Assembly (NCBI GenBank): GCA_020026435.1
Contig: JAHHQK010000012.1
Location: 1 to 51,461, forward strand
Source of the DNA: Alistipes sp.
GTDB lineage: Bacteria; Bacteroidota; Bacteroidia; Bacteroidales; Rikenellaceae
DNA: 51,461 bases
Direction of reading: 5' to 3'
A model generated the notes under the pieces. The model did not search any database. It was not told where the DNA came from and worked only from the letters and a program-made list of their open reading frames with translations. Positions 1 through 8,798 of the stretch are shown piece after piece (positions within the stretch are counted from its first letter, which is position 1; each line of letters starts with the position of its first letter). The position numbers and the translations under genes were made by a program.

Positions 1-51
1 GGGGACACAAGGATTTTCAGTCCTTTGCTCTACCAACTGAGCTATGGCACC
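1..51 (-). tRNA. tRNA-Phe (GAA), 3' part cut off by window edge
   Basis: Read on the minus strand from 51, the sequence gives a 7-nt acceptor strand (GGTGCCA), a D arm GCTC...GAGC with GG in the loop, and an anticodon stem and loop AAGGACTGAAAATCCTT with anticodon GAA, so phenylalanine. The T arm and the 3' acceptor strand lie outside the window. A well-formed promoter sits at 97-127. Confidence 0.93.
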
Positions 52-96
52 ATCACCGTTAAAGGTTAGAAACGTTGTTTCTGTATTAACGTGGTG

Positions 97-127
97 CAAA
101 TATAGGGAGAAAATTTAAATCTGCAAA
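97..127 (-). promoter_or_regulatory. Promoter of tRNA-Phe
   Basis: On the minus strand, TTTG (124-127) is followed after 19 nt by TATATTTG (97-104). This fits the Bacteroidota pattern TTTG / TAnnTTTG exactly. It would start transcription near 90, about 40 nt before the mature tRNA. Confidence 0.72.
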
Positions 128-766
128 AAAATTCGACAAAAAATTCAATATTTTTATCATTTTCTTTAAAAACGCCCCTTTTTCGACCTTTTTGAGCCGC
201 TTTCCGGATCATTACGAATCAATCCTCCGTCGCCCCGACCCACCTGCCCCCCCTCATATCCGATCATCACAACGACTCTCATCGGCTCGAAAAACAGAGA
301 AAATATCCGTTTTTTATCCAGGGGGTACAAATTCCCGAAGAAAACCTGCCCAACAGTCCGACCTGCCACTCAATCCGAGGCCGGGACACTACTTTTTCCC
401 AGCACACACAACTCCACATTTCCCGCAAGACCCTAAAATCCCCGCAAAATCAGCAAAAAGCATCCCATCCATATTCCCCTACCCGTTCCCTAAAATATTT
501 CCCAAAACCTCTAAGACTCCCGAATCCCCCTTATCTCGCCCCCGAGTCCCCAAACGACCATCCATCCCCGCAAGTTCAAGATCTCTCCAAAACTCCCCCT
601 CCTCCCAACCTCGTCGACAAAAGCCTCAAAGCTCCCCAACCGCCGCCAAACCTCCGCCCTATCACCCAATCCACTCCGCCCACTCCGTCCACTCCAAGCC
701 CTCTAAATTCCCCATTCTCCCGCCAAGCCCCCGCTCGTCCGGATCAAGCACATAAAGCGGCCACAA
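128..766. other. Long spacer without a convincing gene, C-rich on + strand
   Basis: No gene is supported here. From about 190 to 750 the plus strand is dominated by C and A, with many CCCC runs, so the minus strand is purine-rich. The open frame 192-755 (+) encodes only a Pro/Ser/Lys-rich low-complexity string with no domain, and is probably a by-product of the composition. On the minus strand there are short stretches that read like protein (for example GSFEAFVDEVGRRGSFGE around 590-640), but they are interrupted by stops and frame changes. It may be a decayed gene or simply a skewed spacer. Confidence 0.5.
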
Positions 767-809
767 ATAAAAAAAGAACGGTGGACGAATCAAATCGTCC
801 ACCGTTCTT
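767..809 (-). terminator. Terminator of the 852-7821 operon
   Basis: A perfect 15-bp stem (774-788 with 795-809) has a 6-nt loop. On the minus strand it is followed by a run of seven T. It lies 43 nt beyond the stop of the lipoprotein gene. Confidence 0.9.
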
Positions 810-851
810 ATCTAAACCACCGCGGGCAATCCCCACGGATGGATACGGTCA

Positions 852-2900
852 CTATCGAACCTGATATTTCGTGTTGTTCTGCAACTTGAGTGCCGACTCA
901 ACCTGAGCACCCTCGGGCAGAGCGTTGATCTCAGAAGCGATGACAGCGTTATTCGTCATCGGAGTGCGGAACGAGAAGTCGACCATGATATCCTGCTGGA
1001 TCTTGGCATTTACCTGAGCCGATACGGCCTCCAGAGCAGCTGCCGACAACGAAACTTTGGCAGGAGCAGCACCCTTGGACAAGGTAATACCCATCACGTT
1101 GTCAACATACGAAATCTTGGCTCCAGCGGGAGTAACATCGAGCAAGAATACATAGTAGTAGTTATCATTACCGTTCTGTACCAGGTTGCCTTTCTCGTCG
1201 AACGACAAGTAAGCACGACCATCATGCAGTTTACCATCCTGATCAATCGAACCTACATAGACCATGGCACCGACATTACCTTTATCGGTCTGCCAGATCA
1301 CAGCATTCTTGGCATCGAGCTGCAGAGGATTCTGACCCTCCAACATGATACCCTTCTTGCCGGAGTGAACACCTACAACGAAACCCTCGTCGGTAGGCAG
1401 TTTGGCAGTCTCCAGGATCGAAGCGGGGAAGAGACCCTTCATCGTGTAGAGGTTCTGCTCCTTGTAGAGCGTGCACTTCTCGATCGTCACTTTCGAAGCG
1501 GGATAGTCCTTGATCCCAGGTTTCTCCATACCCTCTTCCTGATACTGATATTTTGCGTTCATCGTGTAGGTACCGAAGTAATCCTCCATCGACGGAGCGG
1601 GAGCAGCACCGGCATCGATCGTAAACTCGCAGTTCGAGCGCAGAGCGGCAGCACCTTCGGCGTTGAAACCAACGGCCAACACTACATAGTCGCCATCACC
1701 CGGAACAGCCACCAGCTTCTTACCGGCCTCGGTAATCACCTGAGCACCGCTGTTCTCGTCCTTGACGATCTTGTCATAGTAGGTATTGTACTGATCCTCC
1801 GTAACCTTCTTGGCGTCAACCAACAGAACCTTCACCTCGGTAATCTGGTTGTTGAACTGGAAGTCAACAACAGCATTGTAGTTCTGATCGGCGTCGACAT
1901 ACATACCCAGGTAAGTCAACGACATCTCAGGCTCGGGAGCGGGCTCGGGAGTACCCGGGAGAACGATCTTCATCTGACCCGAGGGGTTACCCAGGTTACC
2001 GCGACCGCTTTCGGGATCGAATGCGAACAACGACTCGGCAGGGAATGCAATCACACCATCCTTGAACGTACCGTAACCGTATTTCGGATCTTGCAACAGA
2101 TCACTCGACATACCTACGGCTATATCAACCATAGCACCGTTCTCACCAATAGCAAGCTTGCAACCGATCATCTGAGCGGGGATCTTCACAGTGTTGGCAT
2201 CCGAGCAATCGATCTCGATATAGGTGTCTTTCTCATAACCTGCGGCCTGAGCACCCAGAGCGCCACCAAGACCCACTTTGAAGAAATCACTTTCGGCCGT
2301 GTAGACGTTCTTGACACGATAAATCTTGTCGTTCAACTCCGACTGCTGCACCTCTACCTGCCACGACACAACGGGGAATCCGCCTACGAAGTTGGACATC
2401 AGGTCGTCATAGTAATACCCCATACCCAGCGACTTGAACGGAGCGTCACGCACCACCTCAAACGCATAGGTCGAAACGCCATAGGGGAAGAGATTGTCCT
2501 TGTCGGTCAGCGTCAGTTTGACGGGAACGGCAATACCTGCGGGCAGCTCATTGTCACCACTGAGGCTTACCGTAACCTTCAACTCACCCTCGTTGACACC
2601 CTCGGGGAAGGTAACCGACGTCGGGAAGTCGAGTTTTGAAGCCAACTCCCCGTCAGCGATCTCCACGTTTACGTTTGCCAGGAACAGGTCGCTGGCACCG
2701 CAACGGTTAACCTTGATCGAGAAGCTCTCCTGCGTGTAACCCAGGTGAATCATCGAAGGCATCTCACCACCGAAGTAAACCAAGGGTTTGGAACCATCGA
2801 CTTGAGGTACGGCATCATAAGGCGTGTCATCCTCGCAGGATGCGAAACCCAAAGTGCCGACGAAAGCCATCAAGTATAATAATTTATTGATCATTTTCAT
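852..2900 (-). CDS. Surface lipoprotein of a SusC/SusD operon, function unknown
   Basis: A 682-residue protein with a lipoprotein signal peptide (hydrophobic stretch, then GFASC, with Cys about residue 22). The N-terminal part (about 40-150) looks like a Calx-beta or BACON-like beta sandwich, with the pattern FPEGVNEGELKVTVSL. The rest seems to be repeated beta-rich modules, including one starting YFGTYTMNAKY (about 440). There is no catalytic motif I recognise. As third gene after SusC and SusD it occupies the place of SusE/SusF-type or other surface glycan-binding proteins, so a ligand-binding role at the cell surface is inferred from position only. The start could also be Met3. It ends just before a strong terminator. 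Confidence 0.85.
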   Translation of the reverse strand: MKMINKLLYLMAFVGTLGFASCEDDTPYDAVPQVDGSKPLVYFGGEMPSMIHLGYTQESFSIKVNRCGASDLFLANVNVEIADGELASKLDFPTSVTFPEGVNEGELKVTVSLSGDNELPAGIAVPVKLTLTDKDNLFPYGVSTYAFEVVRDAPFKSLGMGYYYDDLMSNFVGGFPVVSWQVEVQQSELNDKIYRVKNVYTAESDFFKVGLGGALGAQAAGYEKDTYIEIDCSDANTVKIPAQMIGCKLAIGENGAMVDIAVGMSSDLLQDPKYGYGTFKDGVIAFPAESLFAFDPESGRGNLGNPSGQMKIVLPGTPEPAPEPEMSLTYLGMYVDADQNYNAVVDFQFNNQITEVKVLLVDAKKVTEDQYNTYYDKIVKDENSGAQVITEAGKKLVAVPGDGDYVVLAVGFNAEGAAALRSNCEFTIDAGAAPAPSMEDYFGTYTMNAKYQYQEEGMEKPGIKDYPASKVTIEKCTLYKEQNLYTMKGLFPASILETAKLPTDEGFVVGVHSGKKGIMLEGQNPLQLDAKNAVIWQTDKGNVGAMVYVGSIDQDGKLHDGRAYLSFDEKGNLVQNGNDNYYYVFLLDVTPAGAKISYVDNVMGITLSKGAAPAKVSLSAAALEAVSAQVNAKIQQDIMVDFSFRTPMTNNAVIASEINALPEGAQVESALKLQNNTKYQVR

Positions 2901-2941
2901 AGCTCAAAGCAATTTAAGTGGTTAACTATTTGGATGGTTAA

Positions 2942-4594
2942 CTATTTAGCCAAGCGTAACTTGCCCGTGGGATCGGGGTTGTTCAGCTCGTCGGTGATGG
3001 CGGTGTTGTTTTGGAACTCACCACGGGTGATCACGATGTTCCACTGCGGCGAACGGCCGTTCGGACATCTCAGAGCGGCAACACTTGGGTGGTTCGTACC
3101 CTCGTAACCGCGGTCGAAACCGATATCCATACGCTTCAAGTCGAACATTACGATACCCTCACCCCAGAACTCAACACGCTTCTGGACCATCATCTCCTTC
3201 TGGAACGACTTGAGGTCGGTAACCGATGCAGGGCAGGTGTATTTGCCACCCTTCAGCATACGGCTGGCCATGAAGGTCTCCAGAAGTTTCTTGGCCTCAC
3301 CCAGGTTCGACTGAGCCACAGCCTCCATCTCTATGAAGTACATCTCCTCGACACGCATCAGCGGGAAGTCGGCCAAAGCGCCCACCGTCCACTGCATCGT
3401 CTCGCCGTTTACCGGACGGAACTTCAGCGAAGTGTAGGGATCCGATTTCTCCATGAAGTCGGCAGCAGGTTCAACATTGATCGGGTACTGGTAGTAGTCC
3501 CATTTCTGCGGATCGATGAAGGCACGCTTACGGAAGTCGTTCGCACCGATGCTCTCGTAGAGCGAGCGGTCGATACCGATCGAAGCGTAGTCATAGAATC
3601 CGTAACCCCAGATAGCCTCCGAGCAGATGTGAGCAAAAGCGTTGTAAAGCTCGGCCAGCTGAGCAGACGTCACAGGCAGATACCACAACCACGAGTTGTT
3701 CGAAGTGTGGGTATTGAAAGCCGTCGTGGGATCCAGCCACTGCTGTTCGGTCAACAACGTGCAACCGCTCTCCGAGATAGCCTTGCGGGCATACTCGGCA
3801 GCCTTCTCGTAAGCACCGGCATCACCGGCGGCACCCATCTCCAGGTAAGCACGGGCGTACATACCGTAAACGGCGCCGAGCGTCGGCATCGAACTTACCT
3901 GCTTGGGAGCATCAGCCAGGAAACCCTCGGCTTTAGCCAGGTCCTCAAGGATAAACTTATACATATCCTCGCGGGTAGCACGGGGATTGTGCTTGGCCTC
4001 CTCCTCAGTCGTGGTCTCACGAACGATAGGCACGGTCAGACCCTCAATACCCTTGATGCTGTACCCACCGACAATATCCTCCGCATGGGGAGCTTTCGGC
4101 TCGAACAGACGGGCCAGATCCAGGTAGTACTTTGCGCGGAAAGCGTAAGCATAACCCAACGAGTGTTTGCTCTCACCACTTGCGTCACCGGGGATCAGAC
4201 GGATCACCTTGTTAGCACTCTCAATGTACTTATAGTAGGCCTGCCAGAAGTAAGCGGGAAAAACGAAACGCGAATCCTGATTCTGGTTCATGTAATAGCC
4301 ATTATAGTGGCTGTATCCGATCTGGGCACCCATAACGGCAATATCACCGCACATGAAGTCCGTCCTCAAAGCGATCGACTGAATACCGAAGTCGGTCTGC
4401 TGACGCGAGTCGATGGCACCGGCGGTCACCATACCTGCGGGCATGGCACCTACCAGGGCCTCGATGGCAGCTTCGTTATCAGCCACCTGATCGGCCGTAG
4501 GAGATCCTCCCTTGGGGAAGGACTCCTTGATACATCCGGTCAACAGAGGTGCTGCGACCAAAAGTACTGTTGAAATTTTCAATATGTTTTTCAT
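2942..4594 (-). CDS. SusD/RagB family outer-membrane lipoprotein
   Basis: A 550-residue protein with signal peptide and lipobox LLTGC (Cys about 21). The body has the SusD helical pattern: an N-terminal part with AYAFRAKYYLDLARLF (TPR-like), and a C-terminal RVEFWGEGIVMFDLKRM, the usual RxxELxxEGxRxxDLxR motif of the family. SusD proteins form the lid over the SusC channel and bind the substrate outside the cell. The gene lies 26 nt after its SusC partner (4621-7821) and 41 nt before the third lipoprotein. The ligand cannot be told from the sequence, because no enzyme is encoded with this pair. Confidence 0.93.
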   Translation of the reverse strand: MKNILKISTVLLVAAPLLTGCIKESFPKGGSPTADQVADNEAAIEALVGAMPAGMVTAGAIDSRQQTDFGIQSIALRTDFMCGDIAVMGAQIGYSHYNGYYMNQNQDSRFVFPAYFWQAYYKYIESANKVIRLIPGDASGESKHSLGYAYAFRAKYYLDLARLFEPKAPHAEDIVGGYSIKGIEGLTVPIVRETTTEEEAKHNPRATREDMYKFILEDLAKAEGFLADAPKQVSSMPTLGAVYGMYARAYLEMGAAGDAGAYEKAAEYARKAISESGCTLLTEQQWLDPTTAFNTHTSNNSWLWYLPVTSAQLAELYNAFAHICSEAIWGYGFYDYASIGIDRSLYESIGANDFRKRAFIDPQKWDYYQYPINVEPAADFMEKSDPYTSLKFRPVNGETMQWTVGALADFPLMRVEEMYFIEMEAVAQSNLGEAKKLLETFMASRMLKGGKYTCPASVTDLKSFQKEMMVQKRVEFWGEGIVMFDLKRMDIGFDRGYEGTNHPSVAALRCPNGRSPQWNIVITRGEFQNNTAITDELNNPDPTGKLRLAK

Positions 4595-4620
4595 ACGACT
4601 TTTCTTTTAAACGTTAAGGT

Positions 4621-7600
4621 TTAGAAAGTAATGTTCACACCACCCGAGATGGTACGGATCGGCGAGTACATTGCGGCATTGGTGGCACCCGACAACGACT
4701 GACGGGGATCCAGACCGCGGCGATACGACCAGTAGAATACGTTGTCGCAAGCCAGGTAGATACGCATGCGCTCAACCTTGAATTTCTGCGTGAAGTTCTT
4801 CGGCAGGGTGTAACCGACCTGAAGGTTCTGGAAGCTCAGGTAGCTGGCGTCAACCAGGAAACGATCCGACATGGCGTTGAAGTTCTTGTCGTTGAACTGG
4901 TAACGGGGCATTCCGGTCTCCTTGTTCTCGGGCGTCCAAGCCTTCAGCACGTCCTTGTGGATGTTACCACCGGCCGTGATGGGCGAGCCAACCAAACCTG
5001 CGTAACCCGAATCGTAGGTCAGACCACCAATCTGATAGGTGAAGCTGGCCGAGATGTCGAATCCGTGGATTGCGAACGTCGTACCGAAACCACCATAGAG
5101 CGACGGAGTGGGATCACCGCAGAGGTAATCGGTTGCCTCCTGATACTCCTTGGTCGTCTGACGGGTAACATTATTCTTCTTGTCCGTCACGTCCTTGTAC
5201 CACATCGGCATACCGTCGGCGGGATCGACTCCGGCATACTTGGGCATATAGAACGTATTGAGAGCCAGACCCTCGCCCAGGAACGACGAACCCGAAGCAA
5301 AACCCTGGTAGCCGTCAACCGTAATGGTCTTCTTGGCCTCAGGCAGCATGGAGATCTCGTTCTTGAAGTGCGTCATGTTCAAATCGAAGTCCCAAGTGAA
5401 GTTCTTCTTGCGGATCAGACCGGCGTGCAGGTCCATCTCGAATCCCGAGTTGCGCATGTCACCGATGTTGTCGTAGTAACCGCCATAACCCAACGACAGG
5501 GGCACGGGGAAGAAGAACAACATATCCGAAGTCTTGCGGTAGAAGTACTCCATGCTACCCGTCAAGCGGTTGCCGAAGAGGCCGAACTCAAGACCGAGGT
5601 TGATGTTGGTGTTGGTCTCCCAAGTGATGTTGGGGTTACCGTGGTGACCGGCAACGAGAGCCAACTGACCGTCGTTGTTCTGTACATTGTAAGTATCGGT
5701 GTAGAGGAAGTCGCCGATGTTATCGTTACCCTGCGAACCTACCGAGAACTTCAGTTTCAGCATATCCACCCATTTGGCCGAGAACCAATTCTCATGGTTG
5801 ATCAACCAGGCGGCACCTACCGACCAGAAGTTACCCCAGCGGTGATCGGGGTGGAAACGCGACGAAGCGTCACGACGGTACGAACCGCTCAGGAACAGCT
5901 TGCCGTTGTAGTCATACTGAATACGGGTGAAGAAACCCTCGTTGTTGTACATACCGCGATCCGAAGCAGCCTGCTGCTTGTCGACAACGGCACCGTTCAA
6001 CTCGTCGGAACCGGGCGACCAGAGGTTCGACTTCTGACCGACCAACGAGTAAATCTGCGACTTGTAGTACTCGTGACCCAACATCACGTCGATGTGATGC
6101 TCCTTGAAGTCCTTCGAGTAGTTGAGCAACTGCTGGAGGTTCAAATACGTGCTGCGCTGGTGGCCTACCGAAAGCATACCGTTCTGAGTAGCGAACTGGC
6201 CGTACATCGAGTTGTATTTGTTCTGCGAACGGGTCTCGTCAACACCGAAACCTACGTTCATCGTGAATTTCAAATCCTTATAGAGCTGAAAATCGGCAAA
6301 TGCCGTACCGTTGATGGCGTTACCTGTGCTCTTATTCTCGTCCAACCACGAAGTCTGGAGGGCGTTGGCCGACGGCTGGATAGGACGCGACATACCGGCG
6401 TTGCGACGGTCACCGTAGTCATACATCTTCATGCCGTACTTGTCGGTCATGATGTTACCCTGACCGTCACGGATGTAAACGGGATAGATCGGACCCATGT
6501 TGGCCGAGAAAGCGAAGATATTGGCAACCGACGAAGCATTACCCTCCGCACCGTTACCGTTGCTCCACGAGAAGTTGGCGTAACCGAAGTTGGCACCGAC
6601 CTTCAGCCATTTCTTGGCCTGGAAATCGGCTCTCAGACGACCGGTGTAACGCTCCATCTCCGAGCCCTTGATGATACCCTTGTTGTTCAGGTAACCGAAC
6701 GAACCGCTGAACGAGGCGCGCTCCGAGCGGCCCGAAACACTGACGTTATACTCCTGACGCAGCGAGTTTCTGTAGGTCTCGTCGACCCAGTCATCGGGCT
6801 GCAACCAGTAGTCCTGACCCTCGTACGTAACGCGGCGACCCAGCGTAGCGTTGGGGTTCACCTTACCGTTGGCACCGATGAACAACTGACCCTCGGGAAC
6901 CGTGAATACCTGGTAACCCAGACCACCGTCCTTACCCGAACCGGCTACGTTCATGTTGGCCTTCATGTGGGCGTCGGCAGCCGACAGACCCTCTTTGTCC
7001 ATATAATAACGATACAGGGCGCCGTAGTGAGCCTCGTAGAACTGAGCGGGGTTGTCCACCATCTCGTAGGTACGCATAGCGCGGGTATTGACACCCCACT
7101 TGGCATCAACCGTCACGATGGCGTCACGCGATTTGGCCTTCTTGGTGGTGATCATGATCACACCGTTGGCACCACGCGCACCATACAGAGCGTTCGAAGC
7201 GGCATCCTTCAAAACGGTCATCGACTCGATATCGTTGGTGTTGATGTTGTTCAGGTCACCGGGATAAGGTACACCATCGACAACGATCAACGGGTCGGTA
7301 CCTGCCGAGATAGAGCTGAAACCGCGGATCACCAACTGGGGTTTGCTACCCAGGTCACCCGAAGCGGTGGTCATCTGCACACCGGCAACCTTACCTTCCA
7401 GGGCGCGCGTAACACTGGTGTTCTGCACCTTGGCAATGTCATCCGATTTCACAACGGTTGCCGAACCGGTGAAGGCCTCTTTCTTGGCCGTACCGAAAGC
7501 GACGACAACGACGTTTTCAATCGCTTGCGTATCCTCCTTGAGGGTTACCTCCACGAACGCCGAGCCGTTAAGCTCGACACGCTGCGTGTTGTAACCGATA

Positions 7601-7821
7601 AACGAAATCACAAGAGCGTCCTTTTTACCAGCACGGATTTCGAAGTTTCCCTCCGCGTTGGTGGTAGTTCCGACGCTTGTGCCTTCCACTAAAATGGTAG
7701 CTCCGGCGATAGGTTCACCCTGAGAACCCTTCACGACACCGGAGATCTGCTGCTTCTGGGCGAAAAGGATACCTCCTCCCAAAAATACAGCGATCAGCAA
7801 TAGTACGATTTTTCTTACCAT
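4621..7821 (-). CDS. SusC/RagA family TonB-linked outer-membrane transporter
   Basis: A 1066-residue protein. A signal peptide (about 1-21) is followed by a carboxypeptidase-regulatory-like domain (about 25-100; ISGVVKGSQGEPIAGATI), a TonB box region (VENVVVVAFG type, about 103-110), and a plug domain with the hallmark PLIVVDGVPYPGDLNNINTNDIESMTVLKDAASNALYG split over residues about 178-215. A beta barrel follows and ends in Phe (GGVNITF), as usual for outer-membrane barrels. It imports a large nutrient with its SusD partner, driven by TonB. It is the first gene of a three-gene operon read from the promoter at 7861-7892. Confidence 0.96.
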   Translation of the reverse strand: MVRKIVLLLIAVFLGGGILFAQKQQISGVVKGSQGEPIAGATILVEGTSVGTTTNAEGNFEIRAGKKDALVISFIGYNTQRVELNGSAFVEVTLKEDTQAIENVVVVAFGTAKKEAFTGSATVVKSDDIAKVQNTSVTRALEGKVAGVQMTTASGDLGSKPQLVIRGFSSISAGTDPLIVVDGVPYPGDLNNINTNDIESMTVLKDAASNALYGARGANGVIMITTKKAKSRDAIVTVDAKWGVNTRAMRTYEMVDNPAQFYEAHYGALYRYYMDKEGLSAADAHMKANMNVAGSGKDGGLGYQVFTVPEGQLFIGANGKVNPNATLGRRVTYEGQDYWLQPDDWVDETYRNSLRQEYNVSVSGRSERASFSGSFGYLNNKGIIKGSEMERYTGRLRADFQAKKWLKVGANFGYANFSWSNGNGAEGNASSVANIFAFSANMGPIYPVYIRDGQGNIMTDKYGMKMYDYGDRRNAGMSRPIQPSANALQTSWLDENKSTGNAINGTAFADFQLYKDLKFTMNVGFGVDETRSQNKYNSMYGQFATQNGMLSVGHQRSTYLNLQQLLNYSKDFKEHHIDVMLGHEYYKSQIYSLVGQKSNLWSPGSDELNGAVVDKQQAASDRGMYNNEGFFTRIQYDYNGKLFLSGSYRRDASSRFHPDHRWGNFWSVGAAWLINHENWFSAKWVDMLKLKFSVGSQGNDNIGDFLYTDTYNVQNNDGQLALVAGHHGNPNITWETNTNINLGLEFGLFGNRLTGSMEYFYRKTSDMLFFFPVPLSLGYGGYYDNIGDMRNSGFEMDLHAGLIRKKNFTWDFDLNMTHFKNEISMLPEAKKTITVDGYQGFASGSSFLGEGLALNTFYMPKYAGVDPADGMPMWYKDVTDKKNNVTRQTTKEYQEATDYLCGDPTPSLYGGFGTTFAIHGFDISASFTYQIGGLTYDSGYAGLVGSPITAGGNIHKDVLKAWTPENKETGMPRYQFNDKNFNAMSDRFLVDASYLSFQNLQVGYTLPKNFTQKFKVERMRIYLACDNVFYWSYRRGLDPRQSLSGATNAAMYSPIRTISGGVNITF

Positions 7822-7860
7822 AAGCGTAAAATTAATTGGGTTTGATTAAAAGTCCAGCAA

Positions 7861-7892
7861 CAAAAATATGTATTTCGATAAAAATATCCAAG
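7861..7892 (-). promoter_or_regulatory. Promoter of the first SusC/SusD operon
   Basis: On the minus strand TTGG (about 7888-7891) is followed after about 20 nt by TATTTTTG (7861-7868), a full match to TAnnTTTG. Expected start of transcription is near 7855, giving a leader of about 35 nt before the SusC ATG. Confidence 0.6.
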
Positions 7893-8764
7893 AAAATTAT
7901 TGAAAATATTTTATTAAATTCATCATTATTACTAAAACCTCTTTTGAACATTACACATTAGGCCTTTTCGTGGAAATTACCTTACAATCTGTAACCACTT
8001 CCGACTGCTTTTAAATTATATTTTTTTAATATATTACAAATCAACTACTTACACATCACTCAGGACCTTTCCTTCTATCATTCAGAGGGAAAAAACCCTC
8101 CAAAATTCGATTTCCGAGCGTTGTTTCATCCTGTCCGGGACATTCCATCCGCCTTTTATACCTATATATAATATATGCGGATTACTTTCTTTCACTTTTC
8201 ACCCCCCGATTTCTCACAAATTAAAAGCAATTCGACACCCCACACCCACCTCCGAGGCCCTCCAACGCGGTTTAAAGCGCAAGCAACTGAACCTTTAGCT
8301 GTTTCCAATCTGTAATATACTCCTCGAAAATCTCCGCAAGGAACGCCCTGGAAATGTGTCCCAATTTAGATTTTATATTTCTTTAAAAAGTCAAAAAAAC
8401 GACACCCAAAGTCCAATTTTTATTCATTCAATTGATTTTCAGTTAAATATCGTTATTCAAGCATTTCTTATCATTTAGCATTAATTCGATCGAATTATTT
8501 CACGTTTTACGGCTTTGGATATACAAATATAACATTTTTAAATATATAATCAACAAAAAGACCGATATTTTTACAAAATAATTTTGAATTATTAAATCAC
8601 GCCCTTTCAATCCCCCTCCGAGGCCCTTTTGACCTGCATCTGCTCCATCCGGGGGATTTTCCGGAGTCATTCTTTCCCACCCTCTCCCCGTTCCCAAGAC
8701 CGTAACCACCGCGTTTTCGACAGAATGTTTGAGCCGGGGATGCCGCAGAACCGAAAAAATTCCG
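7893..8764. other. AT-rich spacer between divergent genes
   Basis: The spacer holds no supported gene. It contains the two divergent promoters at its edges, several AT runs, and one short minus-strand stretch (stop at 8272-8274, open back to about 8379) that reads like the C-terminal end of a protein but has no start codon. The part 8590-8760 becomes purine-rich on the minus strand, like the spacer at 190-750. Confidence 0.5.
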
Positions 8765-8772
8765 TAAATTTG
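8765..8772 (+). promoter_or_regulatory. Promoter -7 box of ugd
   Basis: TAAATTTG matches TAnnTTTG and ends 26 nt before the ugd ATG. A TTTG at 8728-8731 is too far upstream (33 nt) to be a normal -33 element, so only the -7 box is supported. Confidence 0.45.
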
Positions 8773-8798
8773 TTGCTTGAAAACCATTAATTCCAAAG

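Noticed and set aside
192..755. 187-residue open frame on the plus strand
   Set aside because: Low-complexity Pro/Ser/Lys string that follows from the C-rich composition; no start signal or domain.
8249..8626. Repeated 12-mer CTCCGAGGCCCT
   Set aside because: Only two copies without extended similarity; most likely chance in a skewed spacer.
8500..8796. 98-residue minus-strand frame before ugd
   Set aside because: It runs over the ugd promoter, has no domain, and ends in an AT-rich low-complexity tail.
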